Positions 29,601 to 35,221 of a DNA stretch of 64,000 nt are shown here, piece after piece. Location of the stretch: contig NZ_CP036339.1 of assembly GCF_007746075.1 (NCBI RefSeq), positions 1,054,001 through 1,118,000 of the forward strand. Direction: 5' to 3'. The position numbers and the translations under genes are program-made. This DNA comes from Lacipirellula limnantheis (GTDB taxonomy: Bacteria > Planctomycetota > Planctomycetia > Pirellulales > Lacipirellulaceae). Every line of letters begins with the position of its first letter. The first letter of the stretch is position 1. The notes beneath the pieces were generated by a model, which did no database searches, was not told the DNA's origin, and saw only the letters and a program-made list of their open reading frames with translations.

Positions 29601-29914
29601 GTGTCATCCCCCTGTTTGGCAAAGAAAAAGGCCAACAGCAGCTGATCGGAAGTTGACTTTGACTCCACCCGCGAGACAAGAAAACTCTGCAGCTCGGCTG
29701 CCGTCGAATCGTCGAGCCAAGTGTTGTAGAAGCGATCGAAGAGATATCCCGGCTCCGGCCGCTTGCGTAAAACCTCATAGTATTTTATCGCTTTTTCAGA
29801 GACGTTCGCGGCTTCCGTCAACTCCGCCGCTTGAGAGCTATTCAGCGGAGTTACAAAAGACGCCCACAAAACCCATACCCAACTGATAGTCACAAGCGCA
29901 GAACGACCCATCAT
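20606..29914 (-). CDS. Giant secreted TPR-repeat protein
   Basis: About 3102 residues from the ATG at 29914, chosen because GGAG lies six bases upstream; ATGs at 29926 and 29911 and a TTG at 29947 are alternatives. A signal peptide (MMGRSALVTISWVWVLWASF, cut near SQAAEL) precedes an almost continuous array of helical repeats. The first 900 residues hold clear tetratricopeptide units such as SAEAWYQKAVVESRTLDFEN and GEHDPAIAGYRQILELTPGD; later repeats are degenerate. No enzymatic domain was recognised, and the C-terminal tail is Pro/Ala-rich. TPR arrays are protein-binding scaffolds. As first gene of the MoxR operon, it may act as a periplasmic scaffold for the VWA proteins (inference). Its size is exceptional even for planctomycetes. 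Confidence 0.88.
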   Translation of the reverse strand: MMGRSALVTISWVWVLWASFVTPLNSSQAAELTEAANVSEKAIKYYEVLRKRPEPGYLFDRFYNTWLDDSTAAELQSFLVSRVESKSTSDQLLLAFFFAKQGDDTRALEEFRSALAANPGSAEAWYQKAVVESRTLDFENAISDLRKARELKPEAKLQVQIDKLLGRLLVRNRHVDEALKVWNDLLAANPADEDLAEDLIELHIDEGLFEQAAKLTETLLAKTKDPYLAVTRRLRLGDVHQRAGNREASLKAYAKALEAVGHDSWLEQEILAQTEQLFRREDSLSQLNSHYEALLKEHPKRIALHRRQAQLLVELGEHDPAIAGYRQILELTPGDRANREEYVEVLAKIGKKKEAITELTELCTQHAGDAELKFRLATLLQDDGQGDAAAEQITEFLTASDKSEYAYLRAARQLERFERKEAAAGVYQDMAAAFADSASAQEAHAGFLYSTDKKQEALAIWRMLAEKAELSELLHVARALATRNENEAALELLQAREKSFSKEPLYFSQLATTALGLKKPELALPWTERRVELATSTSELESALDQAVAAADRANKIEDSAKRLAELEHPTVQQTCLRAELLELAGDSEAADAALKPLADAGDLLALGEQIRLFTQRRDWTAAADATRRMLELPGGRKSIYVRRLVELCQRDFQTEEALKWIEEWKRLSPGSTTPWTVEAGLRQGQGKEEDAIAVLKAAVQKFDGAEELRLRLAQVYSESDHLADAERIYWQLYEETEDVTGKLRWTQELTRLAEQQGKLNQLIEQFEERRQSNRQSIVPLLALSEVHRTADNYEGRRQALTAAAKIKPDDLELLHHISRVEEQEGDWDSAIATLQRAAPLDKTNRTKERIARIHLNNGNSEEGFAILFELAGREKGDPRTLETIADAMCGIQEWERAADFLASRVNDQPGDYRLRYLAGVTAEEAGRTNDAIAQFMLLLEDQEELPDVAKKSAQRAAQNPYLDMMGKMAPREAIDFLMQSQYRYQAYMHQQNRGTRFSLSGVAASANTIQMPSAVDQVRSMAVTHLMTMAKQLEEDELADLKRSMQYHGVESVDLMMRVDMYQGNMATELPAYLEEFPEDEIALALIALNQLGARSPELIKHSEHAYEKFRDSYPQLAILAAFQAGLAAEEELALNEEDSTEAKLETPNKLLDETLELAESIEEPNSMTVMRIALALSGQNGGQESQSLREAYRQKFSELLVKWYPKAQQQSNQYGSWAFVYIVGALAQGDDPAAYIAFLEDELARARQKGRGNANQAQAQAMLRQQMPTLLTGLAFPPQQLADFPAELLAVLRSPDSSDPFAQVSGRTVDTDFDAEKAAPLVAKTRDPILRVLLANRFEQKEVIEATLREMLASEKPQLDAYLLAAGKASADEDYVRAAELLNKARYLPMQRDLRSRVDAAIVATVMSAKEADLIKAVPAGSPKTSEVAAAEKESEPATVDQSAALLEAGRAACLRLRQTRLDANRRSELIAAMEDLGLKSEAEKLDQLAASQPAASTPSRVIYSAVGARLGSGDRVTKLVADGKRDAAAKLLATEVLGHARQMLSNPGNASYMRHQFRQIKTRVSTLGMTDDVLKAMDPGDNTTSQRGVEYAVACEAFGRPQEARATYEKLLEKKPKDDVVRMRLVVMLAATEPKLAEEHLKQLKPTASMSVGQNLMGTLQDYEAELESRVASAEIAAIYLKLLAGQPNVQTDWSEGFIQSLSRQLHTNNSGSLPSLLSTIDLDRNKSEAMDKLIERRRAAHEAICLEMLKTPNGARSGFTFLLAAAEARDKVNDDEFTARAVKLLREEAESRPLGAAQRVSRYSYSDNDSSAVRLRSPEEYLVRRATATDWKLIDEEVMPSLEKGRVKRGAETLAQMSKLYRCAPEEFLAATEQTLKQGQRSPLAQDESADLAVVVSAWNDRKLDADIQPQVLERLKRLVKSQNHSQTPPCVGDFVAATYRQRGGAAALELLEEVTTIYLGPKEKREAFVAGNNPQNGFSYGSATGHIYVYGEFISTLLQDETVLPIVIFYVQTLPSFGSMNNVEHYAYSGMAKLAEQPADKLMEALRPSPWMAELATFDPLDGASSRHGSVSWLAWFLENIGKDEKEKPAFAKLVAEANQQQPTFGLGLMNAHLQGSEALFDFCASQLEALQKLDEERQTQIAATLSALLGDEALEKKELSAPHAAVRDWLRGSKQRKSQQLLVQLREAKSLTELCSEPYEAGAYLGPHLKDLVAADLPAAIEAYHRVVELARDAQKNNSWNLYISNGSTAAGYILRQVAGSLDRDHYDRLPFLLDLYKSEKQASTEYESSNSYGVTGVLLSRFDELVKAKGKKRTPLEAVQQIHEELGEKLGGRPSSLFADAYCELCDQKLEKPEDLEAVREWAKSQVIGGGRQELSTELYAAASMVEAAKLAEKSEEKASYLEKSNAPLVGPSDHENFYRQYYRSLLQSQLPLVWRLHLAKLLTEMDGDRLPPETGKSVLATYTEALTSTNPITDEQHRSISLWLAGAAKRGELPDERVLWSDAWAKRYLRQSATIDRRFESPHELNDSDALCDVLRVYLQQNDDERVNQFFRRHESTLASCPQVVVILLRAEKPELAARFLRTNWSAFSLDWPSDDDMTFDAAIDGQTASLAEKLLRDDERYFARAMLASLPDPQPASAEDEKKGDDAAEQAADVEPTPRDLRLLKLAEEFSGATKKDEALRNRTIAILGQSRAANATLQEEIAAQYAKLSLPVTFQQDDDRRWRSELELASRHFDNRFAQGDTQAFVAAFDGIVASIEGDNAYQAGEKLNPLIESCYDSIKVHGEKWTPEQCAAVGRSLRSLLDDKEYIYLNEFAKFNALVLLTHAKGGNSSELAKWREELSGNIQRYLKDRGVDDETWTTLRKIAGKPTPENLPQRIKLVEAAVAAAADLEWLNYHQKTPHHLSGFDRKSIFTQIVKAKLLSRGELLAYASRIDPIPERHFMTNITLAEWLAAQKEYVAAAMLYDSARPLAPESWKVRRAAWGLRAGECWARAGNVENAQARADEAAKTELKEAEKERLKELTEMIEQKKTGGDEDPQKPNVDQPAEAPEAVPPKAAQRTGGFGRTLPSLAQSLEIPSRGPEFDSFTWVIAV

Positions 29915-30029
29915 CCTCGTCTCCATTCGGTCTGATTCCACAACCAAAAGATCCGACGCAGCATACCAGAGGTTGCGCCAGATCCGTGAACCCGCTCCTC
30001 AATCATCCTAATTTGACGCGGCGAAGCAA

Positions 30030-30506
30030 TTGGTGGTGTTCGGATTTCCAGATAGCTACGTCACCCCCGACGATCCCAAACGCCAGCGGACCGAACTCTA
30101 CGGCAAGTTCTGCACTGAGGCGACCAACGCTCACGACCGCCATCGCCGTTGGCCGGGCACTGCACTATTCGGGCGCCGTTCACACCTGCGGAAAGCCGCT
30201 GCGCCGCGGGTCATCAATGTCTCCAGCGGCTACGGGCAGCTCGATGGGATGTCGGCCAACGTGCCGCGCTATTGCCTCTCCAAGCTTGCACTGAACGGCG
30301 TCACGATCATGTTGGCGGCCGCGCTGAGGGCCGAAGGAGTCGCCGTTAACTCGATGTGCCCCGGTTGGGTCCGCACCGACATGGGCGGTCCCGATGCGAC
30401 GCGCTCTGTGGAAGAAGGAGCGGACACGGCGGTGTGGCTCGCCGACGAGGCCCCGCGCGAACTCACGGGAAAGTTCTTTCGCAGTCGGGCCGAGATCGCG
30501 TGGTGA
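30030..30506 (+). pseudogene. Short-chain dehydrogenase C-terminal fragment
   Basis: From about 30205 the frame encodes the C-terminal half of a short-chain dehydrogenase/reductase: VINVSSGYGQLDGMS (catalytic Ser strand), YCLSKLALNG (the YxxxK motif), NSMCPGWVRTDMGGP and EGADTAVWLA, ending FFRSRAEIAW. The N-terminal Rossmann part with its TGxxxGxG nucleotide-binding motif is absent. The frame upstream of 30205 is not SDR-like (RTELYGKFCTEATNAHD). The gene is thus truncated and should be inactive. It lies immediately upstream of, and divergent from, the giant TPR gene. Confidence 0.75.
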
Positions 30507-30855
30507 ATCGCACCCATCGCGACGTTGACTAGCAGGACTTGCGAGGCGAGTCTGACGGGCTGAAATTGTCGATTAAGTTGGCGCTGCTCACGCCTCCTGT
30601 AGGCCCCGAGGCGGCCTGCACTTGCGAGGAAACGGTGCAGCGCGACCTCGCAGCGCCCCTCAATAAACTAGTCCTTAAATCGCCGTCTAGGGCCTGGCTG
30701 GAGTGCGAGAGCGACACCGGTGACAATTATCACGACGAAGTTTTGCCGGACATCGTGTCCGGCCTAAATCATTCCTCGTTTGCTAGACGCGACCATCGTG
30801 GAATCTAAGGAGGATCACTCGTCCGTCAAGCGTTGCCATCGTCGGTAAGTTGACC
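30507..30855. other. Noncoding stretch, no gene seen
   Basis: Between the SDR fragment and the first attC-like region. Weak frames in this stretch have no family match or ribosome binding site. It contains one perfect short palindrome, listed separately. Confidence 0.5.
30745..30763. repeat. Short hairpin palindrome GCCGGACA-TCG-TGTCCGGC
   Basis: Perfect 8-base arms around a 3-base loop. The same core (CCGGACA, 3 bases, TGTCCGG) recurs at 42121-42137 in another intergenic region. No T-tract follows, so it is not a typical terminator. It could be an intergenic palindromic repeat or a binding site. Confidence 0.55.
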
Positions 30856-30946
30856 GTTTGAACGCTTCGCCTCAACGGGCCGGCGCGCGATGCGTTGATT
30901 GCAATAACCGATCAGACCGCCGGCTTCCGTGCAACGCTTGGTTAAC
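30856..30946 (-). other. Degenerate attC-like recombination site
   Basis: On the minus strand, directly after the stop of the 30942-31433 gene, comes an imperfect palindrome beginning AACCAAGCGTTGCACGGAAG followed by CCGGCGG, with a matching right arm GCCGGCCCGTTGAGGCG and then AAGCGTTC. This resembles long attC sites of chromosomal integrons, but the terminal GTTRRRY core is not intact. Weak on its own, strengthened by the two adjacent sites. Confidence 0.4.
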
Positions 30947-31433
30947 TGCCGATCTCATTCTTTAGATACTGCTTCCACGTGATGCGGGTGCGTTCTTCAT
31001 TTTGTGCTCGAGTGACAATCAACGTTGTCGAACTGTTCGCGGTGTTGACCATAATGGTATGAAATGCAAAATCACGTCCATCGGACTCATCGCTGAATAC
31101 GACCGATCTCCCAACCTTTGGGTCAACTCCGAGCTTCTTGTCGTTCTCCGGATTCCGCGTCAGCAACTCGCGATAGTACTTGAGAACCTTTTCAACTGAG
31201 TCGCTCGTCGACATCGTTGTGGACAGAACCACCGACGGTACTGTACGTGCGGCATCCGCCGCGATCGTCGCTGCATCGGACATACGTGAATTCGCAATCT
31301 CCGCATCTGGGTATCGCCACTTCACAACTGTATCCATCAAACTGACCGGCTCGTCAGCAGACGCCGTAACCAACATGGCAATCGCCAGCGGCAGGCTCAG
31401 CGAGAATGCCAATGGTGAAGATAAGTGTCGCAT
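30942..31433 (-). CDS. Secreted hypothetical protein (likely cassette gene)
   Basis: 163 residues from the ATG at 31433, chosen because it begins a clean signal peptide (MRHLSSPLAFSLSLPLAIAM, cut after TASA). An upstream ATG at 31502 would add 23 basic residues. The mature protein is alpha/beta with no recognised family; features include TVVKWRYPDAEI near the start and a strand ending TTLIVTRAQNEERTRITWKQ. It lies between two attC-like sites and is oriented like the GrpB and NUDIX genes, which supports its being a gene cassette. Most cassette genes of environmental integrons are of unknown function. Confidence 0.7.
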   Translation of the reverse strand: MRHLSSPLAFSLSLPLAIAMLVTASADEPVSLMDTVVKWRYPDAEIANSRMSDAATIAADAARTVPSVVLSTTMSTSDSVEKVLKYYRELLTRNPENDKKLGVDPKVGRSVVFSDESDGRDFAFHTIMVNTANSSTTLIVTRAQNEERTRITWKQYLKNEIGS

Positions 31434-31518
31434 GCGTAAACGCCTTTTTGTGATGGGTGATTTGACCGCACCGTGGCTTGGTCTGCGATTCTTGGGTGAC
31501 ATCCGTAAATGATCCAGC

Positions 31519-31681
31519 GGCTAACGATCCACGGTCAGCTCCCCGACGCTCGAGGGCGTGCGATTGCAACCGCGACGCGATGGCCGGGTTCCGTAATCCC
31601 GGGCTAAGGCACATGGTGCATCATCTTAGCCCGGGATTACGGCGATGGCCGTTGCGGGTCCGGTTGAGCGAGGTGTTAGGC
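31519..31681 (-). other. Long attC-like site between hypothetical gene and grpB-like gene
   Basis: Bounded on the minus strand by GCCTAAC (R'' type) and GTTAGCC (R' type, one base off GTTRRRY). The GrpB-side arm GCCTAACACCTCGCTCAACC is the standard attC form. At 163 bases it is longer than the usual 57-141. The centre is occupied by an 18-base perfect inverted repeat. The far arm matches poorly, so part of the site may have been replaced. Confidence 0.55.
31591..31642. repeat. 18-bp perfect inverted repeat inside the attC-like site
   Basis: Arms CCGTAATCCCGGGCTAAG (31591-31608) and its exact reverse complement (31625-31642), loop of 16 bases. The GrpB open frame ends inside the right arm. 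It could be the long attC stem itself, a terminator, or a small palindromic insertion. Confidence 0.75.
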
Positions 31682-32201
31682 GTCGCTCTTGCCGCGCCCA
31701 CCGCAAAGCTCTGGCCTCATGTTCTTTGATGAAGGCGTCCTTGCCGTCCATGTAAGCTGAAAGATCGTCAGGATATTGAGCGGCGAGCTGCCGCTTCAGA
31801 TTGCTGTAGGACGCCGAAGCGCTTAGGTTCGATCTCATGTAGTCACGGAATGCCAAGTGGCGGTCGATTTCTGCGCTACCGACTTGGAACGCGTGGACTT
31901 GATGTGTTCGAACGCCTTCCGCTGAGTCCTTCCTGAAGTAGCGGCGTCCAGGAATGCCGAACTCACCCATGATCTCGTAGCCAAGGCGCTCAATCACAGG
32001 TGGAGAGTCATCGAGAATCCGCAGATCCCTGACCACCAGCAGAATGTCTATGACTGGCTTCGCGAATATGCCTGGTATAGCTGTGCTGCCGATGTGATGA
32101 ATATTGACCACGTTCTTGGCGAGCGCTTCAAGGAGGCACCCAGCCTCTGTCGTGAATTCTGCTGGCCAACCAGCGTTGGGTGGAACTACGACTACTCGCA
32201 T
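31626..32201 (-). CDS. GrpB family protein (integron cassette gene)
   Basis: 191 residues, of which about 172 form a GrpB (UPF0157) domain: VNIHHIGSTAIPGIFAKPVI near residue 32 with the GSTA signature of the nucleotidyltransferase-like fold, DILLVV with the metal-site Asp, and FRDYMRSN later on. GrpB proteins belong to the pol-beta-like superfamily; their substrate is unsettled. The last 15-20 residues are encoded by the attC-like site, normal for cassettes with weak stops. The ATG at 32201 lies about 20 bases after the GTTAGGC core of the next attC, as expected for a cassette. GrpB genes are frequent in integron cassettes. Confidence 0.86.
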   Translation of the reverse strand: MRVVVVPPNAGWPAEFTTEAGCLLEALAKNVVNIHHIGSTAIPGIFAKPVIDILLVVRDLRILDDSPPVIERLGYEIMGEFGIPGRRYFRKDSAEGVRTHQVHAFQVGSAEIDRHLAFRDYMRSNLSASASYSNLKRQLAAQYPDDLSAYMDGKDAFIKEHEARALRWARQERRLTPRSTGPATAIAVIPG

Positions 32202-32220
32202 GTGTTGGGTCTCTGGTGAC

Positions 32221-32278
32221 GCCTAACGTTCGAGCTTAGCGCCCTGCCGTCGGTGCTCGCTTGAGCGAGGGGTTAGGC
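32221..32278 (-). other. attC site (58 bp)
   Basis: On the minus strand the site begins GCCTAACCCCTCGCTCAAGC and ends GCTCGAACGTTAGGC, a textbook attC with R''/R' cores complementary over seven bases and internal L''/L' arms around a short centre. The NUDIX stop codon TAA lies within its first core, and the GrpB start lies just beyond its last core. This is the clearest of the three sites and fixes cassette orientation. Confidence 0.85.
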
Positions 32279-32770
32279 ATCGCCTGCTGGGCGCTGGTCT
32301 GGGATGCCTTGCACTACATGCTGGGCTGGTGCCTGCTTGTCGAAGCGTGCGGTCCGCAAGAATTCCGGATACAAGGCCAACTTGGTTAGGCCGGTGACCT
32401 CAAACCACCGGTACTCGAGCCGTTGGTCTCCCTCTCTTGCCTCGTGGGAACGCTGCTTATCCGAGAGCCGCGAGCCCGAAGGCAGGCTCGCGTAGAAGTA
32501 GTAGCCGAGTTCGTGCGAAGGCTGTCCTTGCCACTTAAAGAAGTTCTCCACGCAGAAAGCCAGACCTTCGCACTCGATGGACTGACCTGTTTCTTCCATC
32601 ATTTCACGTGCGGTGGCGTTCGCAGCTGCCTCACCAGGTTCAACCCTTCCGCCCGGAAGTACCCAGATGTCGTCACCTTCAGCGCGGTGGAGCAGGAGAC
32701 AGCCGTCTTCCAGGATCACGGCCGCGGCGCGGACGTTGAATTGCACACCCTGAGAGTTGAAGGACAGCAC
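32273..32770 (-). CDS. NUDIX hydrolase (integron cassette gene)
   Basis: 165 residues, starting at GTG 32770 (another GTG at 32746 is possible). The NUDIX box is complete: GGRVEPGEAAANATAREMME followed by ETGQ, matching GX5EX7REUXEEXGU, so the metal-binding Glu residues are present. Typical substrates are nucleoside diphosphates linked to another group; the specific one cannot be read here. The stop codon is embedded in the attC core, as expected for a compact cassette. The GTTAGAC core at 32796-32802 lies just upstream. NUDIX genes are among the commonest identifiable integron cassette genes. Confidence 0.9.
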   Translation of the reverse strand: MLSFNSQGVQFNVRAAAVILEDGCLLLHRAEGDDIWVLPGGRVEPGEAAANATAREMMEETGQSIECEGLAFCVENFFKWQGQPSHELGYYFYASLPSGSRLSDKQRSHEAREGDQRLEYRWFEVTGLTKLALYPEFLRTARFDKQAPAQHVVQGIPDQRPAGDA

Positions 32771-32795
32771 GAGTAAAGACCGGTTGAATTGCGAT

Positions 32796-32802
32796 GTCTA
32801 AC
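32796..32802 (-). other. Possible attI/attC core site GTTAGAC
   Basis: The minus-strand heptamer GTTAGAC fits GTTRRRY and lies 26 bases upstream of the NUDIX start, where a cassette boundary is expected. The preceding AATAACAA is like the end of some attI sites. No partner R'' core was found upstream, favouring attI or a degraded attC. No integrase gene lies nearby. Confidence 0.4.
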
Positions 32803-32874
32803 TTGTTATTCGACAGAAACTTCTTCAGTAAGCCCTGCATATTGAAAGGAATACTTGTGATCAGCTTGCCTATG

Positions 32875-33083
32875 CTAACGGATGGCCTCAGGCTGCTTCA
32901 ATCTTAAGCTCCTGCCGTACGTATCAATGTCGACGACTTGCTCGCACTCTCGGAGCATCGCGACTAGTTTGTTTAACGAGTTAGAACGCTCCGTGAACAC
33001 GCTGCGGACGTCCGCCGTGGCTACTTGCGCGACGCGGCCCAACCGAGGGCGACGCCAACGATCAATAGGGCGAACGGCTTCAT
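32875..33083 (-). pseudogene. Small secreted protein gene, probably frameshifted
   Basis: The ATG at 33083 starts MKPFALLIVGVALGWAASRK and then stops at TAG. One base away, the adjacent frame reads on from the same place (VAQVATADVRSV..., ending LRLKQPEAIR) to the TAG at 32875. Together they make a signal peptide plus about 50 residues. Either a one-base frameshift inactivated it, or the second frame alone is coding. No family recognised. Confidence 0.35.
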
Positions 33084-33195
33084 TGCAGCGTCTCCGATAT
33101 TGCGACGGGAATCGACGCCAATGAGTATACCCGCAACCGCCAAAAAGCGGATGCGCGAATTGCAACACCCCAAAGGGGCACTCACGCTCCAAAGG

Positions 33196-33636
33196 TTAAA
33201 GCGTTAGCTGCATGGCCAGCAGCGCGGCGACGATGGCGAAGGCGATTAGCGTCGAGCGAATCGAGAACTGGCGACGGAAGCGAATCACGCCGACGCCAGC
33301 GAGGGCGAGCATTAAGGCGGGATACCAGAGGGGGAAGTAAACGCCGTTCGCAGTTTTGCCGAATCTAGTTCGCTTACTTGGTTCGCCACTCTGCGATATA
33401 GAGGGCAGGTCTGGGTTAAGTCTGTGAGTGTCATGTCCAATTCCATGCGGGCGCTTAGAAGTGAGTGAAAATGCCATCACTCCTTCACGCCAACTGATTT
33501 GGTAGCCGCCGCTGCCAGGAAAAGATGGCCCGTAGACTAGGTGAAATGCCGACCTGCTCGAATTCCACAGCAACAAACAACCGACGCTAGCCGCAAGGCA
33601 CAGAGTAGCCAGCGTGTAGCGGAAGTACTTGGTCAT
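33196..33636 (-). CDS. Membrane protein of local paralogous family (copy 1)
   Basis: 146 residues from the ATG at 33636; a TTG three bases upstream is also in frame. It has an N-terminal helix (YTLATLCLAASVGCLLLW), a variable extracytoplasmic part of about 70 residues, then FPLWYPALMLALAGVGVIRF, the conserved RRQFSIRS motif and a last hydrophobic helix. Its ATG overlaps the stop of the upstream paralogue as TGATG, suggesting translational coupling. The last 25 codons are nearly identical in DNA to a truncated copy at 35130-35215, pointing to recent duplication. Function unknown. The conserved PLWYPAL and RFRRQFSIRS motifs define the family. Confidence 0.8.
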   Translation of the reverse strand: MTKYFRYTLATLCLAASVGCLLLWNSSRSAFHLVYGPSFPGSGGYQISWREGVMAFSLTSKRPHGIGHDTHRLNPDLPSISQSGEPSKRTRFGKTANGVYFPLWYPALMLALAGVGVIRFRRQFSIRSTLIAFAIVAALLAMQLTL

Positions 33637-34076
33637 CAAAGGGCAACCGCAATCCCGATCAAAGCCGCCACGACGGTAGCGGCCACTAGGGCCGAGCGAA
33701 TCGAGAACTGGCGGCGGAAGCGGAGAACGCCAACGCTAGCGAGGGCGAAGACGAGGGCGGGATACCAGAGGGGGAATTTAATGGTGCGACCTCTCAGACT
33801 GAACATTCTCCGGTTCCATTTTCTCTCACTTTGTAACTGCAATTCCGTCATCACGGTGGACATTCTGTACCAGCCACTTCTACCGTTGCTCCGTACGCCA
33901 ATCGCGAAGCGAGCGCGCCCGTTGCTTAGCTCAGCGCTTAGGGAATTCGCGGAGCGGAAATAGAACAAGCCTTCAATTTGAGGTTCGTTCCACTTGCTCC
34001 ATCCCCACAACGCCAGACACGCGACGCTGGCGGCGAAGAACGGAGCAGCGAATGAATAGCGGATGTACTTGAGCAT
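33636..34076 (-). CDS. Membrane protein of local paralogous family (copy 2)
   Basis: 146 residues, same plan as copy 1: N-terminal helix YSFAAPFFAASVACLALWGW, a divergent middle, FPLWYPALVFALASVGVLRF, RRQFSIRSALVAA and a final hydrophobic helix. The middle domain (residues about 30-95) has hardly any resemblance to copy 1, so selection appears to hold the membrane parts but not the exposed part. The stop overlaps the next start (TGATG). Function unknown. Confidence 0.8.
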   Translation of the reverse strand: MLKYIRYSFAAPFFAASVACLALWGWSKWNEPQIEGLFYFRSANSLSAELSNGRARFAIGVRSNGRSGWYRMSTVMTELQLQSERKWNRRMFSLRGRTIKFPLWYPALVFALASVGVLRFRRQFSIRSALVAATVVAALIGIAVAL

Positions 34077-34140
34077 GCGTTTGCGGCTAAGATCGCGGAA
34101 TGCCCTTACGAGAACTCATCTCATCGCGGAGACGCAGTAA

Positions 34141-34563
34141 GTGAAACTGACTCATGTTCTCTACTTGATCGTGGGCTTGATCGTCGCACTTACTTTAATT
34201 GCGTTCGGCTATTCCTCCGCTAGAAAAAGACACCTTATCGCGGAAGCTGATGCGCTGAGCCGCGAGTGTGGGAACTCAATACACATATCAGACGACTACT
34301 TCTGGCCAACGCCCGTTGAAAGCGTGCCAGTCATATTTCTGAAGGCAAATGACGGCTCATTGCATTTGTACCTTCGTAATCGCGTCACGCTTGCTCAGGC
34401 AAAAGACCACTTTAATGAGACGGCCAAGCGATTACATGATATCGGCGTCGACACTGTTTTTGTGTGGATGTTTACTGAAACTGCTGAGGGCGTTATCGCA
34501 CGCGAAATCGACACGTATAACGACGTAGACGACATGGCGAGAAAGAATTACGACTTCAAGTAA
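34141..34563 (+). CDS. Single-pass membrane hypothetical protein
   Basis: 140 residues from a GTG start, preceded by purines (GGAGACGCAGTAA). An N-terminal helix (VLYLIVGLIVALTLIAFGYS) acts as anchor or signal. The rest is a soluble alpha/beta domain with VPVIFLKANDGSLHLYLRN and TVFVWMFTETAEGVIAREID. It lies on the opposite strand inside the paralogue array, next to a truncated N-terminal paralogue fragment, so its arrival may have split that copy. No family recognised. Confidence 0.65.
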   Translation: MKLTHVLYLIVGLIVALTLIAFGYSSARKRHLIAEADALSRECGNSIHISDDYFWPTPVESVPVIFLKANDGSLHLYLRNRVTLAQAKDHFNETAKRLHDIGVDTVFVWMFTETAEGVIAREIDTYNDVDDMARKNYDFK

Positions 34564-34636
34564 TGAATGGTGGATGCCGTCCGACGCTCGCCGCAAGGCA
34601 CGGGGCAGCCGGCGTGTAGCGGATGAATCTCATCAT
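34556..34636 (-). pseudogene. N-terminal fragment of a paralogous membrane protein
   Basis: Starts at an ATG overlapping the upstream stop as TAATG and reads MMRFIRYTPAAPCLAASVGR, the N-terminal helix of the local family, then diverges (HPPFIT) and stops. The rest of the gene is missing. The break abuts the end of the opposite-strand 34141-34563 gene. Confidence 0.7.
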
Positions 34637-35088
34637 TACATGATAACCGCCATCCCCAGCAATGCGGCGACAACGGTCGTAGCGATGATTGCCGAGCGGA
34701 TCGTGAAGCGGCGACCGAGGCGAAGTACGCCGACGCCAGCGAGGGCGAAGATGATTGCTGCGAACCAACTTGGAAAGTAAAAGCCGCGTGCGCGCCTCCC
34801 AAAGAACTCAGTTCGAGGTCGGTGGGGCGTTGCGAACGTGTCTACATTCTTGCGTACGACGGACCTGAACTCCCACGAGCGGCGGTATCCATTTGACCCA
34901 GCAAAAGACACTTCAATTAGACCATCGCTCGATTCGACGATGACCACCCTTCGCTCCGTACCAAACTCGCTAAACTGTGGAGAAAGCAAAGCGTGGGAGT
35001 GCGTCATGCTCCATCCCCACAACGCCAAACAAGCAACGCTCGCTGCGAAGCAAACGGTCGCCAGAGCGCAGCGGACATACTTGGCCAT
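34636..35088 (-). CDS. Membrane protein of local paralogous family (copy 3)
   Basis: 150 residues from the ATG at 35088, the start that matches the other copies (MAKYVRCALATVCFAASVAC). The longer upstream frame reads through other sequence and is rejected. It has the N-terminal helix, a variable middle of about 75 residues, FPSWFAAIIFALAGVGVLRL, GRRFTIRSAIIATTV and a hydrophobic end. The stop overlaps the ATG of the truncated copy. Slightly diverged motifs (GRRFTIRS for RRQFSIRS) make it the most distant intact copy. Confidence 0.78.
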   Translation of the reverse strand: MAKYVRCALATVCFAASVACLALWGWSMTHSHALLSPQFSEFGTERRVVIVESSDGLIEVSFAGSNGYRRSWEFRSVVRKNVDTFATPHRPRTEFFGRRARGFYFPSWFAAIIFALAGVGVLRLGRRFTIRSAIIATTVVAALLGMAVIM

Positions 35089-35129
35089 ATGGGGCAGTGT
35101 AGCAAAAGCCCAATGAGTCGCAGGGTAAG

Positions 35130-35215
35130 CTAAAGCGTCAGCGGCATGGCCAGCAACGCGGCGACGACGGCGAAGGCGATTAGCGCCGAGCGAATCGAGA
35201 ACTGGCGACGAAAGC
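35130..35215 (-). pseudogene. C-terminal fragment of a paralogous membrane protein
   Basis: The minus strand reads RFRRQFSIRSALIAFAVVAA followed by LLAMPLTL and a stop, the exact end of the local family and very close in DNA to 33200-33280. Everything upstream is missing. At about 35216 it is joined to a SRAP-domain gene fragment on the other strand. Confidence 0.75.
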
Positions 35216-35221
35216 GGCCGG

